From assembly GCA_930367205.1 (NCBI GenBank), contig OV884011.1:166357226-166421225 (forward strand): a stretch of 64,000 nucleotides of DNA. Reading direction: 5' to 3'. Under the pieces are notes generated by a model. It saw only the letters and a list, made by a program, of their open reading frames with translations. It was not told where the DNA came from and made no database searches. The translations under genes were made by a program, and so were the position numbers. Origin of the DNA: Acanthosoma haemorrhoidale. Lineage: Eukaryota; Arthropoda; Insecta; Hemiptera; Acanthosomatidae. The number at the start of each line of letters is the position of its first letter. Within the stretch, counting starts at the first letter, position 1. This document shows, piece after piece, positions 11,705-21,669 of the stretch.

Positions 11705-12663
11705 AGTCTGTGACGTCACTAATTGTCCAGATCAAGGGCAAGTTTGATAGTTTCGCTGAATTAAAAAATAATTTACAGAATCCCTTGGCCTTACTCCCCT
11801 GCATGTCTTTCATTTGGAGTCTACGTACAATGTACGTGTTATGTATGTGTTAGCCAAGTGGAAAGAAATGAGAGTTGTTTGGTTTTCATCAAATGTATTA
11901 ATGTAACAACATTTCCACTATCTGTGCATTAGGTGACTAGTTTGAGATGGTAGGGGATGTTTTAAACATCCATCGCCATCCATCTCATGCAAGGAGCTAA
12001 AACATAAATACATAGCATGTCTACATATTGACCATTATTAAACTTGATGACAACAACCTTCTTCAATCTAATCTAAGGCGATCTTCCAACAATCTCGTCT
12101 ACTCGCACTTGAAAATAAACTCACCATATACATTTATTATTTGAATTGTTATACTTTGGTCGGGAAACGTGATACGGATTAAACCATTAATTTCTCAGAC
12201 TTATGCACTGACAAAACAAGCTATAAAAATGCGATACAAATAGATAAAAACTACACAAGCATACTCGTACATCAAATTATCATATCAGATTAAGTAGTTA
12301 AATTAAATTAAAGATCTGGACGTATTGATCAATAATATTAGGAAGTGAGGTGTAAAATTGTTTCGTTCCATGGGTAATTGATTCGGGTATAGTGTTATTG
12401 CTTACTTTCACCATTTTTGTATGAAACCTTTAAAAAAAAACACCTGCCTTAGCTAAGCTAATTTTGAAGTAGTGTCTTATTAGTATTCGGGGGTTGTTCA
12501 GAGCCAGTAAGCCACCATTTGTCAAATTGGAAACGAAAGGACCAAAACGCAGTTAATCTATCTTTTACCTGGGCCTGTACGAAAGGACAATCATGTAATA
12601 TCCACTGTAGTACCAAACAATCTAATTCTGTACAATGTACAAGAAACCTTTGTTGTAACATGT
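11705..12663 (-). repeat. Right arm of the long inverted repeat
   Basis: This is the reverse complement of 7550-9353 without the mariner. The junction 'ttcttgTAcattg' (read on the minus strand near 12640) is the intact empty site of the mariner found in the left arm. The inner end carries TGACGTCA where the left arm has TGACGCCA. Confidence 0.85.
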
Positions 12664-12730
12664 GACAAAACAAGCGTTAAAAATGCGATAAAAATTGATG
12701 AAAACTACACAAGCATACTCGTACATCCAA
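12662..12730 (+). repeat. Extra direct copy of part of the repeat arm
   Basis: This segment ('gacaaaacaagcg...ctcgtacatc') is a direct repeat of about 12206-12275 within the right arm and starts exactly where the inverted match to the left arm ends. The left side has no equivalent. Confidence 0.7.
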
Positions 12731-13279
12731 GCAGTGGATAAAAAACTTAGTTGTCAGTAAAGTAGACCGTTAATTCTTGGGATGAATCGCGATATAAGAA
12801 TGAAAGATGTTGTCTTCACTCGCCTGATGACCCCCCCCCCCCCATCTTTTCGGAATGAACAAAATATGGTTTACCTTTAACAGTTAACCACATATACTAT
12901 ATAATGATATCGTTTGTATCCCGTTGAAAGTCAAACTTTTAACTTGTTAAGAATAAATTTTGCAAAGCGGTGGTTCACCGTCCGAACCTAAAAAAAACTT
13001 TTTTTGTCACTTTTACTTTTACTTAGACTGTGGCCACTTTTTGGTTTAAATCTAAACAATAATCAAATTCAAGAAACAGAACGGATCGGATCAAAGCTGG
13101 AATTAAACATTTTGAATGTGTGTTGAAGGAACACCACTGTCAGAAATACCTCTCAAGTGTGGTCTTCTAAAATCGACTCCGCCCAAAATAAAACTTTTTT
13201 TTGCGTTTTTAGACTCGGTGCAATTTATGTTTTTGTGGTGTGTGTTTGTACATATTATAAGTTGACACAATTTTACTTG

Positions 13280-13975
13280 TATATTTTCATAAAGGCTGAG
13301 GCTCTTAAGAGATATAGGAATTTTATGGTGTGGATTTCTTAAATGAACGCACGTGTCATAATTGGTTTAAAAAAATTCGTTCTGGAAATTTTTCACTGAA
13401 ATATGACCAACGTTCAGGGCGATGTGTGTTGAAGGAAGGAAGGAAGGACCTTCTGAAGTTGATGATGACAAAATGAAAGCCATAATTAAATCGAATCGTC
13501 ACATTACTTCGCGAGAGATTGCAAAACAGTTAAATGTTTCATACACAACAATTGAAAATTATATAAGACGTCTTGGACTTGTTAAGAAGCTCGATATTTG
13601 TGCTCCGCCACGACAATACCTCACACATCTTTAGCAACACGTACGAAACTATTGGAGCTTGGTTGGGAAGTGATGTCGCATCCCCCATACAGCCCTGACC
13701 TTGCACCATCGGATTATCATTTATTTCGAAGTTTACAAAACTTCTTAAATGGTAAAAATTTCAGTTATAACGATGACCTCAAATCGCACTTGGTTGAGTT
13801 TTTTGCTCATAAGGACCAGAAGCTCTATGAGCGCGGGATCATGAAGTTACCAGAAATATGGCAAAAGGTCATCGAACAGAATGGAAGATATTTGACTGAT
13901 TAAAGTTTATTTTTTGTATAGAAAAAATTGAGGTTTATTTCAACTAAACCGAAATTACTTTCTTGCCAACCTTAA
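13280..13975 (+). mobile_element. Decayed mariner element (DD34D type)
   Basis: Coding remnants of a classic mariner lie here, but I could not find a left terminal repeat that matches the right side ('ctttcttgccaacctta' near 13,970), so both ends are approximate. It is unrelated in subfamily to the element at 7576. Confidence 0.65.
13363..13903 (+). pseudogene. Mariner transposase pseudogene
   Basis: The N-terminal part begins WFKKIRSGNFSLKY, then shifts frame at a GGAA microsatellite (about 13433-13447) and resumes as SEVDDDKMKAII through KKLDI. A large internal deletion removes the segment with the first catalytic Asp. The second catalytic region follows with another one-base frame change inside the HDN motif (about 13610), and the C-terminal part with HPPYSPDLAPSDYHLF ends at a stop before 13904. 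The spacing between the last two Asp residues is 34, as in the mariner DD34D group. It is non-functional. Confidence 0.88.
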
Positions 13976-13979
13976 TCAA

Positions 13980-14745
13980 TATTTAGCCTGTGCATACATG
14001 ATATAATTTTTAACGAAAAAAGAATCATTAACTAATTTATAGCTATTTATTACTTATTTGATTGTTACTAGTATTCGTCGTATAGGAACTGTTGTTGAAT
14101 ATACTAGAATATACTCAAAACACGTTAACTTCTTATACACACCTCGGTAGTAAATGTTTGTACCAGAAGAAGAAACATTTGCCATTGAGGGCAATTAGCG
14201 ATTATAGATCAACGATCCCATTCATGTAATATTTACAGTTCAACATTCCACTCTCTCATTCATGCGATATAAACTTGAACCAATACTCACAGCCAAGACC
14301 TAGGGTTTAATCCAGTAAAATTGTTACCTCCCTTAAAGAGGTTAAGGGAAATCAACTGTTGGATGACTCCCAATATATAAATAGTAGGTTATGTAATAAT
14401 TAGTTATGAAAAAATTTAGTTTTAAGCCATAACTTCTTAAATTTATTAGATAAAAAAACAAAATATTATAGATTTTTTTCACTCCATATTATAAACTATT
14501 GAAATATGTATAAACAACATAAATGAATTTATTTACAATAGGTAATTATATGCCCTGTAGCTTTGCTACATTGTATAAAGTTTTTAATAATTTTACATAG
14601 CGATTTGTGATTGTTACAAAAGTATAATGCACTGTTGTGTCAACTTCTTCACCACGAATAAATAGAAGTACCCCTCTTCTCGGCCCAGAAAATAACCACC
14701 TACATTTTCATATTTTAATAATAAAAACGTTAATCGTCAGTTAAG
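13980..14745. other. Non-coding AT-rich stretch
   Basis: No gene is recognisable. A short perfect-stem hairpin word (tgtagctttgctaca, 14556-14570) has a close relative at 10850-10864. Confidence 0.5.
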
Positions 14746-14749
14746 AGTG

Positions 14750-15340
14750 GGGGAAACTAGTGCATGGAACAGCGTAAGCCCACTAGGGGCGCGGGTGAGG
14801 TCCGGCCTCTAACCTGCCTATATAAGGCCCGGATTTGGGTTTTTTTCCCATCCCTTATTGTAACCCGAAGATGAGCCCCATCACCTAATCCAGTCTATTG
14901 TTTTTGTAATTTTTGTTGTTTTTTATATTTGACGGTCGACTTGGGCCCTGCAAACTTTACCTAGTAGCGTCTCCCCCAGCGATCCAGTCTGCCTCTGTCC
15001 GGTTCACAATCGCCTTTGGGTTACGGACGGTTTTCGCCTACCCTTAGATACCGAGTGTGAATTCGTGGTCATTCCAAGACCTTGCCACATAAACTAGCTA
15101 TAATACCTACCCTGTTCCTCTTCTCCTGAACATAGTAGACTGTCAGGGCACACCTTCTAAGGTCTTATGGAGTCAGATCAATACGAATAAAGCTGCCTGC
15201 CGACTAGGCCGCCAGCAAAGGTCAAAGACCACATTTTATCTCTTTCTTAATGCTCGCCGGACAGCGGCCGGGTCGTAGAGACCCTAGCCCGTGGCGGGCG
15301 TCCTCCCCCCTTGGGGCGACCCGACTTGCACATTATACAT
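14750..15340 (+). repeat. Candidate solo LTR or promoter-bearing repeat
   Basis: A distinctly GC-rich block in AT-rich surroundings. It holds a good TATA box (TATATAAGGC near 14819), a downstream AATAAA near 15187, and a C/G-rich tail. This order fits U3-R-U5 of an LTR, but the exact ends and a target duplication could not be found and no internal retroelement sequence adjoins it. It could also be another promoter-bearing repeat. Confidence 0.35.
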
Positions 15341-15360
15341 TCATTGTCTAAACATGTTTA

Positions 15361-15503
15361 AAAGTGATGGAGCTCACCTAATCCACCCTTTCCGCATCGA
15401 TGACAAGAGACTGTCGGAGAAATTAGGTTGATTTGTTGAGATTTTGTTGTTAGATGTTAGTTAGTTTTAAGTCTATGATTCATAAAGTGAGCTCCATCAC
15501 TTT
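15361..15503 (+). mobile_element. Complete 143-bp MITE with TA target duplication
   Basis: Perfect 17-base terminal inverted repeats AAAGTGATGGAGCTCAC (15361-15377 and the reverse complement at 15487-15503) are flanked by TA at 15359-15360 and 15504-15505. The element has no coding capacity. TA duplication and size suggest mobilisation by a Tc1/mariner-type transposase, though no matching autonomous element is in the window. Partial relatives lie at 4609-4674 and 10941-11035. Confidence 0.85.
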
Positions 15504-15509
15504 TACTAA

Positions 15510-17040
15510 AACAAAACAATAAAAAAGGTAGATATTTATATTATTGGACATTTATTGACTGTGCTACAGATTAGGGTGGTTGGGTAGGTTACTATGGAAT
15601 TTAATAAACTTGGAAGGGATGAGTTCAAGAATGTAGGGTATATTAAGATCGTTATGAAGGGTTTTGTCGCTTACGTAATAAGGGGCATTGACTATTGTTC
15701 TCAAGACTTTTGATTGAAAAGATTGGATACACTTGATGTTCAACTTTTTTCAGGACTTATAAAAAATAGTATAAAATGTAGTCAAGCTACCTGACATATG
15801 ATGACCTACTGTAAATAGATACATTTCTGTAGAATTATTTCCATAATTTATAATAACAAGGGGATGTGAAGGGGAAAAAAGGTTGTGTCTACAGAGCAAA
15901 TGAAAATTTTCTCTATTGATAACCTGCAAATTATTACTGATTAAACAAGGCAAACATATCTGAAACCTCCACTAAGTGGTTTAGTCCTCTTTAGTGCCAT
16001 GACCTCCTAGATAGTTCCTGTTTATATTCAATCTGATAAAGGTAATGTCCAATGCCAAGGCCTCATAAATCATTTTAGCTTCTATTAAATGTGAATTCGA
16101 AATATCACTAAAATACATTTAAGCTGTTTTTACGGTCGTTTTGCTTTGGTTTTTGACGCTATCACTTCGTTATCTGCCGCTAGGATCACCGTTGCATATG
16201 CCTTAGCCAACAGCTAAATTATGATGCAGCCGCTGTTTTCACAGATAAACGAGGATGCAATTGCACACGAGTTGGCCGGCTGCTACCAGGCAGAGGAAAA
16301 GATCTACCACACTATGGGGCCATAAGTACGTAGCAACGTGATAGTACATAGAGATACCAGAGGTGTCACGACCTCAAAACTGGATATTTTCGGTTCCTGA
16401 ACATGTGCCAAACTAATTGACATCCCATGATGATAATTTTTTTTTTTCTGCTTTCAGCCTCATCAATAATTTCATAATCTATATTTATACACCAGTTCAT
16501 ATAAGTGATACGGATATTTTCATTTTATTCTAGTTCTCAATGGTCGGAACGCAGTTCATTATCGCTGAGATATTACAGTTGGGTTGTGCAACAGTCCAAG
16601 ACAAATCCCTGTTCTTTCTTACGTTCTCTAATCAAATAATTTACAATATGTGAAATCTCTGAATTATTAGAGCGATGCATTGTCGTTTATGACAACCTAA
16701 AAAAAACAGTCCAGCGCCATAAAACTAGGGCGAGAAAGGGGGATAGATAACAATGGGTGAAGAGGGTGGTCAGTTTTCGAACAGAAAACAGGAAAGAAGA
16801 ACACGAATAACAATTACCACATAAGAGAGGACTCAGCAGGCTGGAACTTTTGCATTTTCCAAATTCGAGGCTCAAAGCTAGATTTACTTTATAACCAAAT
16901 GAATACAGTCGCCATTGCCAGCTGAAGGACTTACGTCCGGCCTCTGTCGTTATCTCTCCCTTTCTCTCTTATTCTCTCCAATAGATGATGTTAATCTCCC
17001 AGGCACTGAAATCCACACGTTCCTATATAGTATTATCCTA
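15510..17040. other. Non-coding stretch
   Basis: Open frames here are short and unlike any family I know. A GC-richer, unrecognised patch lies at about 16130-16400. Confidence 0.45.
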
Positions 17041-17321
17041 TGCAGTATTTTAGGTTAGGTTCAGGGTAATAAAATTGTACGATATTGACATCCACTGTTC
17101 TAAGGAACACTTCTTTATTTAGTTTTAACAGAAACAAAATACAACACTGTAAGAACTGAGAGAGAGATTGTTTTCCAAGTCCTTCTATCTCCACACTCGC
17201 CACTTGACTATCTACAACAAACACAATCTCACACACAAGCTTCAGTTAATAATACGTTAAGGTCAAGTTAATTCGTCAGCAGTGGACGGACGAAACCTCA
17301 GCGATCAATAAGACCGTTACA
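17041..17321 (-). repeat. 3' LTR of the Gypsy element
   Basis: On the minus strand it begins TGTAACGG and ends in TGCA. It matches the other LTR except for scattered substitutions and one small indel. It contains the TTAGGTTAGG double repeat (plus strand, about 17051) that resembles insect telomere units but is simply part of the LTR. Confidence 0.92.
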
Positions 17322-19640
17322 CAGTCCCCTCCAGCGAGTAAGCCCGTCTCGGCGAACGAAACAATTTCAGCTTCGAAGGATGCCGCAAACCTGCGAGACT
17401 CCCATTCTGATTCTTCAGCTTGCAAGAGCCCCCGGGAGTAACATATATGACAGTGTAGGGACCCTCATACTTGGGGTACAGTTTGTCTGCAACCCTGTTC
17501 ACTGCTGAAGAGAGCTGGAACGCTTTCCTGAGAACCAGGTCTCCTGGAGTGAAGCGTTCATTCCTGCGTCTTAAGTTGTATCGACGGGTCTGCTCCATAC
17601 TCGCTTCAGGGAGTTTTCCTCGGCTACATGGTGTACTTCCAGTAGTCGTGTCATCTTTCCGGCCCATGATGAGCGCTCCTCTTCCCGTACCTCCAATGTC
17701 TCAATCTTGGGAACATCATGCCGAGGCTTCAGCTCCCTTCCAAAATTCAAGAATGCTGGGCTGAACTTAGTTGAACTATGGAGAGATGTATTAAGAGCAA
17801 ATTGAATTTCTCCTATTTGCTCGTCCCAGCGTTGGGGTTTCTTACCTAGGTATGTTACTATTAACTGTTTGATTGATGTTCCTGTTTGCTCGTTCAGTGG
17901 GGTTCGCTTGTGAGTGATAAAGAGGGGTAGTTTCTCTCTTGATTCCAAATTTCTCCGCAAGATCACTAACAACCCGGCTTATGAAATTCTTCGCATTGCC
18001 TGTAAGTAATCTGGCCGGAGCTCCGTACCTATTTAGTATACGTGACTTCAGTTTTGAGAAGATAATTTGGGAAGTAGCTTTTCGTATTGGGCATAACTCC
18101 ACCCATCTGCTAAATACATCCATGAAGACAAGTAGGTATACGTTGCCTTTAGAGCTTCGTGGGTAGGAACCCATGATATCCACCGATACTAATTCCCATG
18201 GTTGCTTGTTGTTACGAGGGTACATCAATCCGAGAGGTGGTCCATTGTTGGGTTTTACCTTTTGGCATGTTTCACATTGCGTCACGTATTTACTAATATC
18301 GGGATACATTCCTGGCCAATAATACAGCCGGTTAATCCTGGCCATCGTTTTCTCTATTCCTAAGTGTCCCAATTGTGGATGATCATGATTATCATGTAAT
18401 ATTTGTTGTCGGAGGTGTTGCGGTACGACAACTTTCCACTCTTCACTGGGGTCTTCCAGGTCTTCTTTTAATGGATTCTTCCGATGGTATAATAACTGTC
18501 CCTCTTTTATACTCCATCTAGGGTGATTTTCTGGGTTCTGGTGGACTCGATAGCGTTTCTGATCATACCATGCATCACCAGATGGCGGTATGTCCCCGAA
18601 AGACGTTTCGATAGATGTAATAGGAACTGGGGTTGATAAAACGGAAATTGTATTTATGCATGATAACCCGTCTGCTACGGTGTTAAATTCCCCTTTGCAA
18701 TATTCAATTTTAAGCTCGTATGGTTGTAATCTAAGAGCCCATCTGGCCAAACGTCCTGAGGGGTTTTTCAGATTCAACAGCCACTTGAGACTAGCGTGGT
18801 CGGATAATGACAGTAAATGGGTATCCTTCCAAATAGTGGCGATTCTTCTCTATCCCAAATAATACCGCAAGACATTCCTTTTCGGTAACGGAATAATTTC
18901 TTTCGGCGGCATTCAATGTACGAGAACAAAAGGCGATTACTCTTTCTTCGTCATCTTGTATTTGAGTTAATACAGCTCCAAGACCTGTTTCACTGGCGTC
19001 CGTTTGTAATTGAAAAGGTTGCTCAAAATCAGGTCTAGCTAGTATTGGAGCTTCAGTCAAAGCAGTCTTCAGAGTATTGAAAGATCTGTCTTGTTCTCCC
19101 GACCAAACCCAATTAGTTTTCCGTTTGAGCAATGATGTAAGCGGGGATACGACTGTGGAAAAATCCTTTATGAATCGCCGGTACCAGCCAGCCATTCCAA
19201 GGAACCTTCTAAGCTGCGCTACATTGTCTGGAGGTGGAATCGATGTAACAGCGTTAACCTTGTCAGGGTCATCACTCATGCCATCCCTATTTATTATATA
19301 TCCCAAATATCTAACTTCTGTGCATCCAAAGTCACATTTCTCCGGGTTGACACGCAATCATGAAGTCTTCGGAACACTTCTTTGAGCATATCCAGATGTA
19401 ACTTCAACGCTGGAGTACATACTAAGATATCATCCAGGAACACCACCACATACGGGTAAAGCTCGGGTCCAAATATTGAATCTGCTAATCTTTGAAATGT
19501 CGCGGGAGAATTGGTTAGCCCAAATAGCATTAATTTAAATCGAAATAAACCTCTACCTGGTACTTTAAAGGCAGTGATCTCTTTACTATTTTCGTCTGCA
19601 AGTGGCACTTGGAAAAATGCTTGCTTGAGGTCAAATATTT
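17317..19640 (-). pseudogene. Gypsy pol remnant: RT, RNase H, integrase
   Basis: Domains in minus-strand order: RT from motif A (FDLKQAFFQVPL, about 19640) through the active-site FLDD (about 19430); Ty3-type RNase H with TDASETGLGAVL (about 18985); integrase with a zinc-binding HHCC region (about 18400-18260), a catalytic core, and a C-terminal GPY/F-like module (about 17480-17440). The coding line is broken by frameshifts near 19357, 18780 and 17970-17842, and between 17667 and 17571. In the integrase core the usual T-D-N-G reads TGNA (about 17998), so the second catalytic Asp is absent. The RT lacks everything before motif A. None of this can make an active polyprotein. Confidence 0.9.
17322..17332 (-). 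other. Polypurine tract
   Basis: GGAGGGGACTG on the minus strand lies immediately before the 3' LTR, where plus-strand DNA synthesis would be primed. Confidence 0.7.
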
Positions 19641-19649
19641 ACTTCCATC

Positions 19650-20180
19650 AGCGACATAGATCTGGGATTCCGGTACAGACTCTGCGACATACCCCAATTG
19701 GCTAAAGATTTTCACCCCTTCTGGCCCAACTAAGGATATTGTAGCGCCGGAGTCAAAAAGAGCCAAGTATGTGCGTTCACCACAATGGCCACGTTTCCCT
19801 AATTTCACAGCCACATATAATTGCTTATAGATTTTATGTGACGGTGGTGACGGTACGGTATTAGGTGCGGTAGAAAGTGACATGCTAACTGGGTCAACTG
19901 AGATTATGGGAATGGGAATGACCCTTACTTCCGATCCCCTTGGTAGTTTTCCTGACATCGAGGACATGTATCGATAGTTACCACAGAGGTTCCGCAGCGA
20001 GAACAAAACTGTTTTCGTGGTAGAGAGCATCGGGAATAAACGTGAGGTCCCCCACAATTCCAACACTTTAGTTTCCGGTCTGTTCGATCTATCTGCTTTG
20101 TAGTATTAATTTGTAATTTTTGTGCCTCCGAGGAAGTGTTCTCGGTAATCTCGGTTGCTGTCTTACTATCGCATGAATCT
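19650..20180 (-). pseudogene. Gypsy gag C-terminus and protease remnant
   Basis: In one minus-strand frame near 20060-19950 there is a zinc knuckle CWNCGGPHVYSRC, which has three rather than four residues between the second Cys and His, followed by a second Cys-rich cluster. The retropepsin active site LFDSGAT lies at about 19745-19765. The frame then runs from the protease directly into reverse-transcriptase motif A near 19645, showing that the intervening coding region has been deleted. Confidence 0.82.
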
Positions 20181-20182
20181 TT

Positions 20183-21179
20183 TCATTTTATTTGTGAGAT
20201 ACTAGATAATAGTTTGTAATTTGAACCGCTGCCGCGCCTAGTGATGTTTGGAGATCTCGATTTGTCTTTATCTCTTGCGTTTTGTTCTCTGCCCTCATGA
20301 GCCATCATTTCGAAATCTCTGTACCGATCTGTGACAAAACCAATTAATTCTTGATATGATGGAATTTCTTTGGAGTTGTATCGCTCCTCAAATGCTCTCC
20401 TGGTACTGGGATCTAAATTAGAGAGGGCCATGTGTAATTTAACAAAATCACCCATGTCCTCTATGCCAAGAGCCGATAGGGTAGAAAAGTTATTTTCATG
20501 CTCCGATAAAAATGTCTGCAAATGGGTAGACGATGAATTATTCACTGGGACAAAGTCCATTACCTTCTTTATATAAAATCTGGCCAGACGTCTCCTATTT
20601 TGATATCGTGAAACAAGAGTGTCGTAAGCCAGAGTGTAATTCCCTGCATCTAGCGCAAATCCCGAAACAAGAGATAAAGCCTCCTCACGTAAACAACTAC
20701 GTAAGTAATGGAATTTCCTTATGGTAGATAAGGAATTTTCTCTGTGAACCATAGAGTCAAAAAGAGAATAGAAAGCACTCCATTCTTCCAATTTACCCGT
20801 GAAGAATGGAAGATCAATTTTCGGAAGTTCCTGAGGAACAAAGTGACACAAAATGAGCCATGACTGGTTGTAGTTCAGGAGGGCTGCTCGCTTGCACCGC
20901 TTTATAATAATTACCTTTAGCTGTATCGATTAATTCCATAAGGGAGATCTGTACTGAAGAAGTGTTTATCTTTTCCTTTGGTTGTTGTACCGTCACATTA
21001 TAATCCCTTATCTTTGACTGTATTTCATCAAAAAGTGCTTCATATTTACTTAACCGTTCATAGAACGGCTTAAAGTCCATTACGGTATCGGCACTTAACT
21101 TTTTAGACCTCTCAAAAATCGACTGCACAGCAGCAAAAATATCCTCCTTCTCTAATAATAATCTTTCTGGATCACTCAT
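20183..21179 (-). pseudogene. Gypsy gag remnant (DUF1759-like)
   Basis: The frame starts at the ATG at 21179 (MSDPERLLLEKEDIF), shifts by one base between about 20851 and 20814, and ends at a stop at 20183. The middle (LPKIDLPFFTGKLEEW, then VHRENSLSTIRKFHYLRS and LAYDTLVSRYQNRR) resembles the DUF1759 gag-associated domain better known from BEL/Pao elements, here combined with a Ty3/Gypsy pol. It would normally package element RNA in cytoplasmic particles. The frameshift makes it non-functional. Confidence 0.8.
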
Positions 21180-21362
21180 GACGATAATTAATTACGTTAT
21201 TCCTCTATGTACTTAATGGTAATCAGCAGAAACAAACTTGAACAGTATTCTATACTAAGTACTTATCATTCGTACTAATTAATTATTATCTCTGTAGAAA
21301 TATGATCTAAATTAAAGTAATATTTACCAACGAATTACGTACGTTATCAATCTTCAATTATG

Positions 21363-21380
21363 TCCGTTTTCGGGGCGCCA
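21363..21380 (-). other. Primer-binding site of the Gypsy element
   Basis: On the minus strand TGGCGCCCCGAAAACGGA lies nine bases downstream of the 5' LTR. The TGGCGCC start is typical of retroelement tRNA primer sites. The exact tRNA was not identified. Confidence 0.6.
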
Positions 21381-21389
21381 TTTTTGTAC

Positions 21390-21669
21390 TGTGGTATTTT
21401 AGGTTAGGTTCAGGGTAATAAAATTGTACAATATTGACATCCACTGTTCTAAGGAACACTACTTTATTTAGTTTTAACAGAAACAAAATACAACACTGTA
21501 AGAACTGAGAGAGAGATTTTTTTCCAAGTCCTTCTATCTCCACACTCGCCACTTGACTATCTACAACAAACACAATCTCACACCCAAGCCCAGTTAATAA
21601 TACGTTAAGGTTAAGTTAATTCGTCAGCACTGGACGGACGAAACCTCAGCGATCAATAAGGCCGTTACA
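21390..21669 (-). repeat. 5' LTR of the Gypsy element
   Basis: On the minus strand it begins TGTAACGGCC and ends ACCACA. It pairs with 17041-17321. The bases next to the outer edges of the two LTRs (CCTA on the left and AAGT on the right, plus strand) do not match as a target duplication. Confidence 0.92.

Larger units (their letters stand above)
17041..21669 (-). mobile_element. Defective Ty3/Gypsy LTR retrotransposon
   Basis: The element is flanked by two LTRs (280 and 281 bp, roughly ten differences by eye). On the minus strand the order is LTR, primer-binding site, gag, protease, reverse transcriptase, RNase H, integrase, purine tract, LTR. Protease-RT-RNase H-integrase order and the RT and integrase motifs place it in Ty3/Gypsy. 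No envelope-like frame follows the integrase. At 4.6 kb it is shorter than a full element: the sequence between protease and the RT motif A is missing, several frameshifts break the frames, and an integrase catalytic Asp is lost. No target duplication is visible at the two outer ends. Confidence 0.93.

Noticed and set aside
11712..11720. CRE-like TGACGTCA as a promoter
   Set aside because: It lies inside the repeat arm, the partner arm has TGACGCCA, and no gene follows.
10850..14570. The two similar hairpin words (10850-10864 and 14556-14570) as Helitron ends
   Set aside because: No CTRR terminus follows at the expected distance and no rolling-circle protein remnant is present.
17051..17060. 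TTAGGTTAGG as a telomeric repeat
   Set aside because: Only two units, present in both LTRs of the Gypsy element and therefore part of it.
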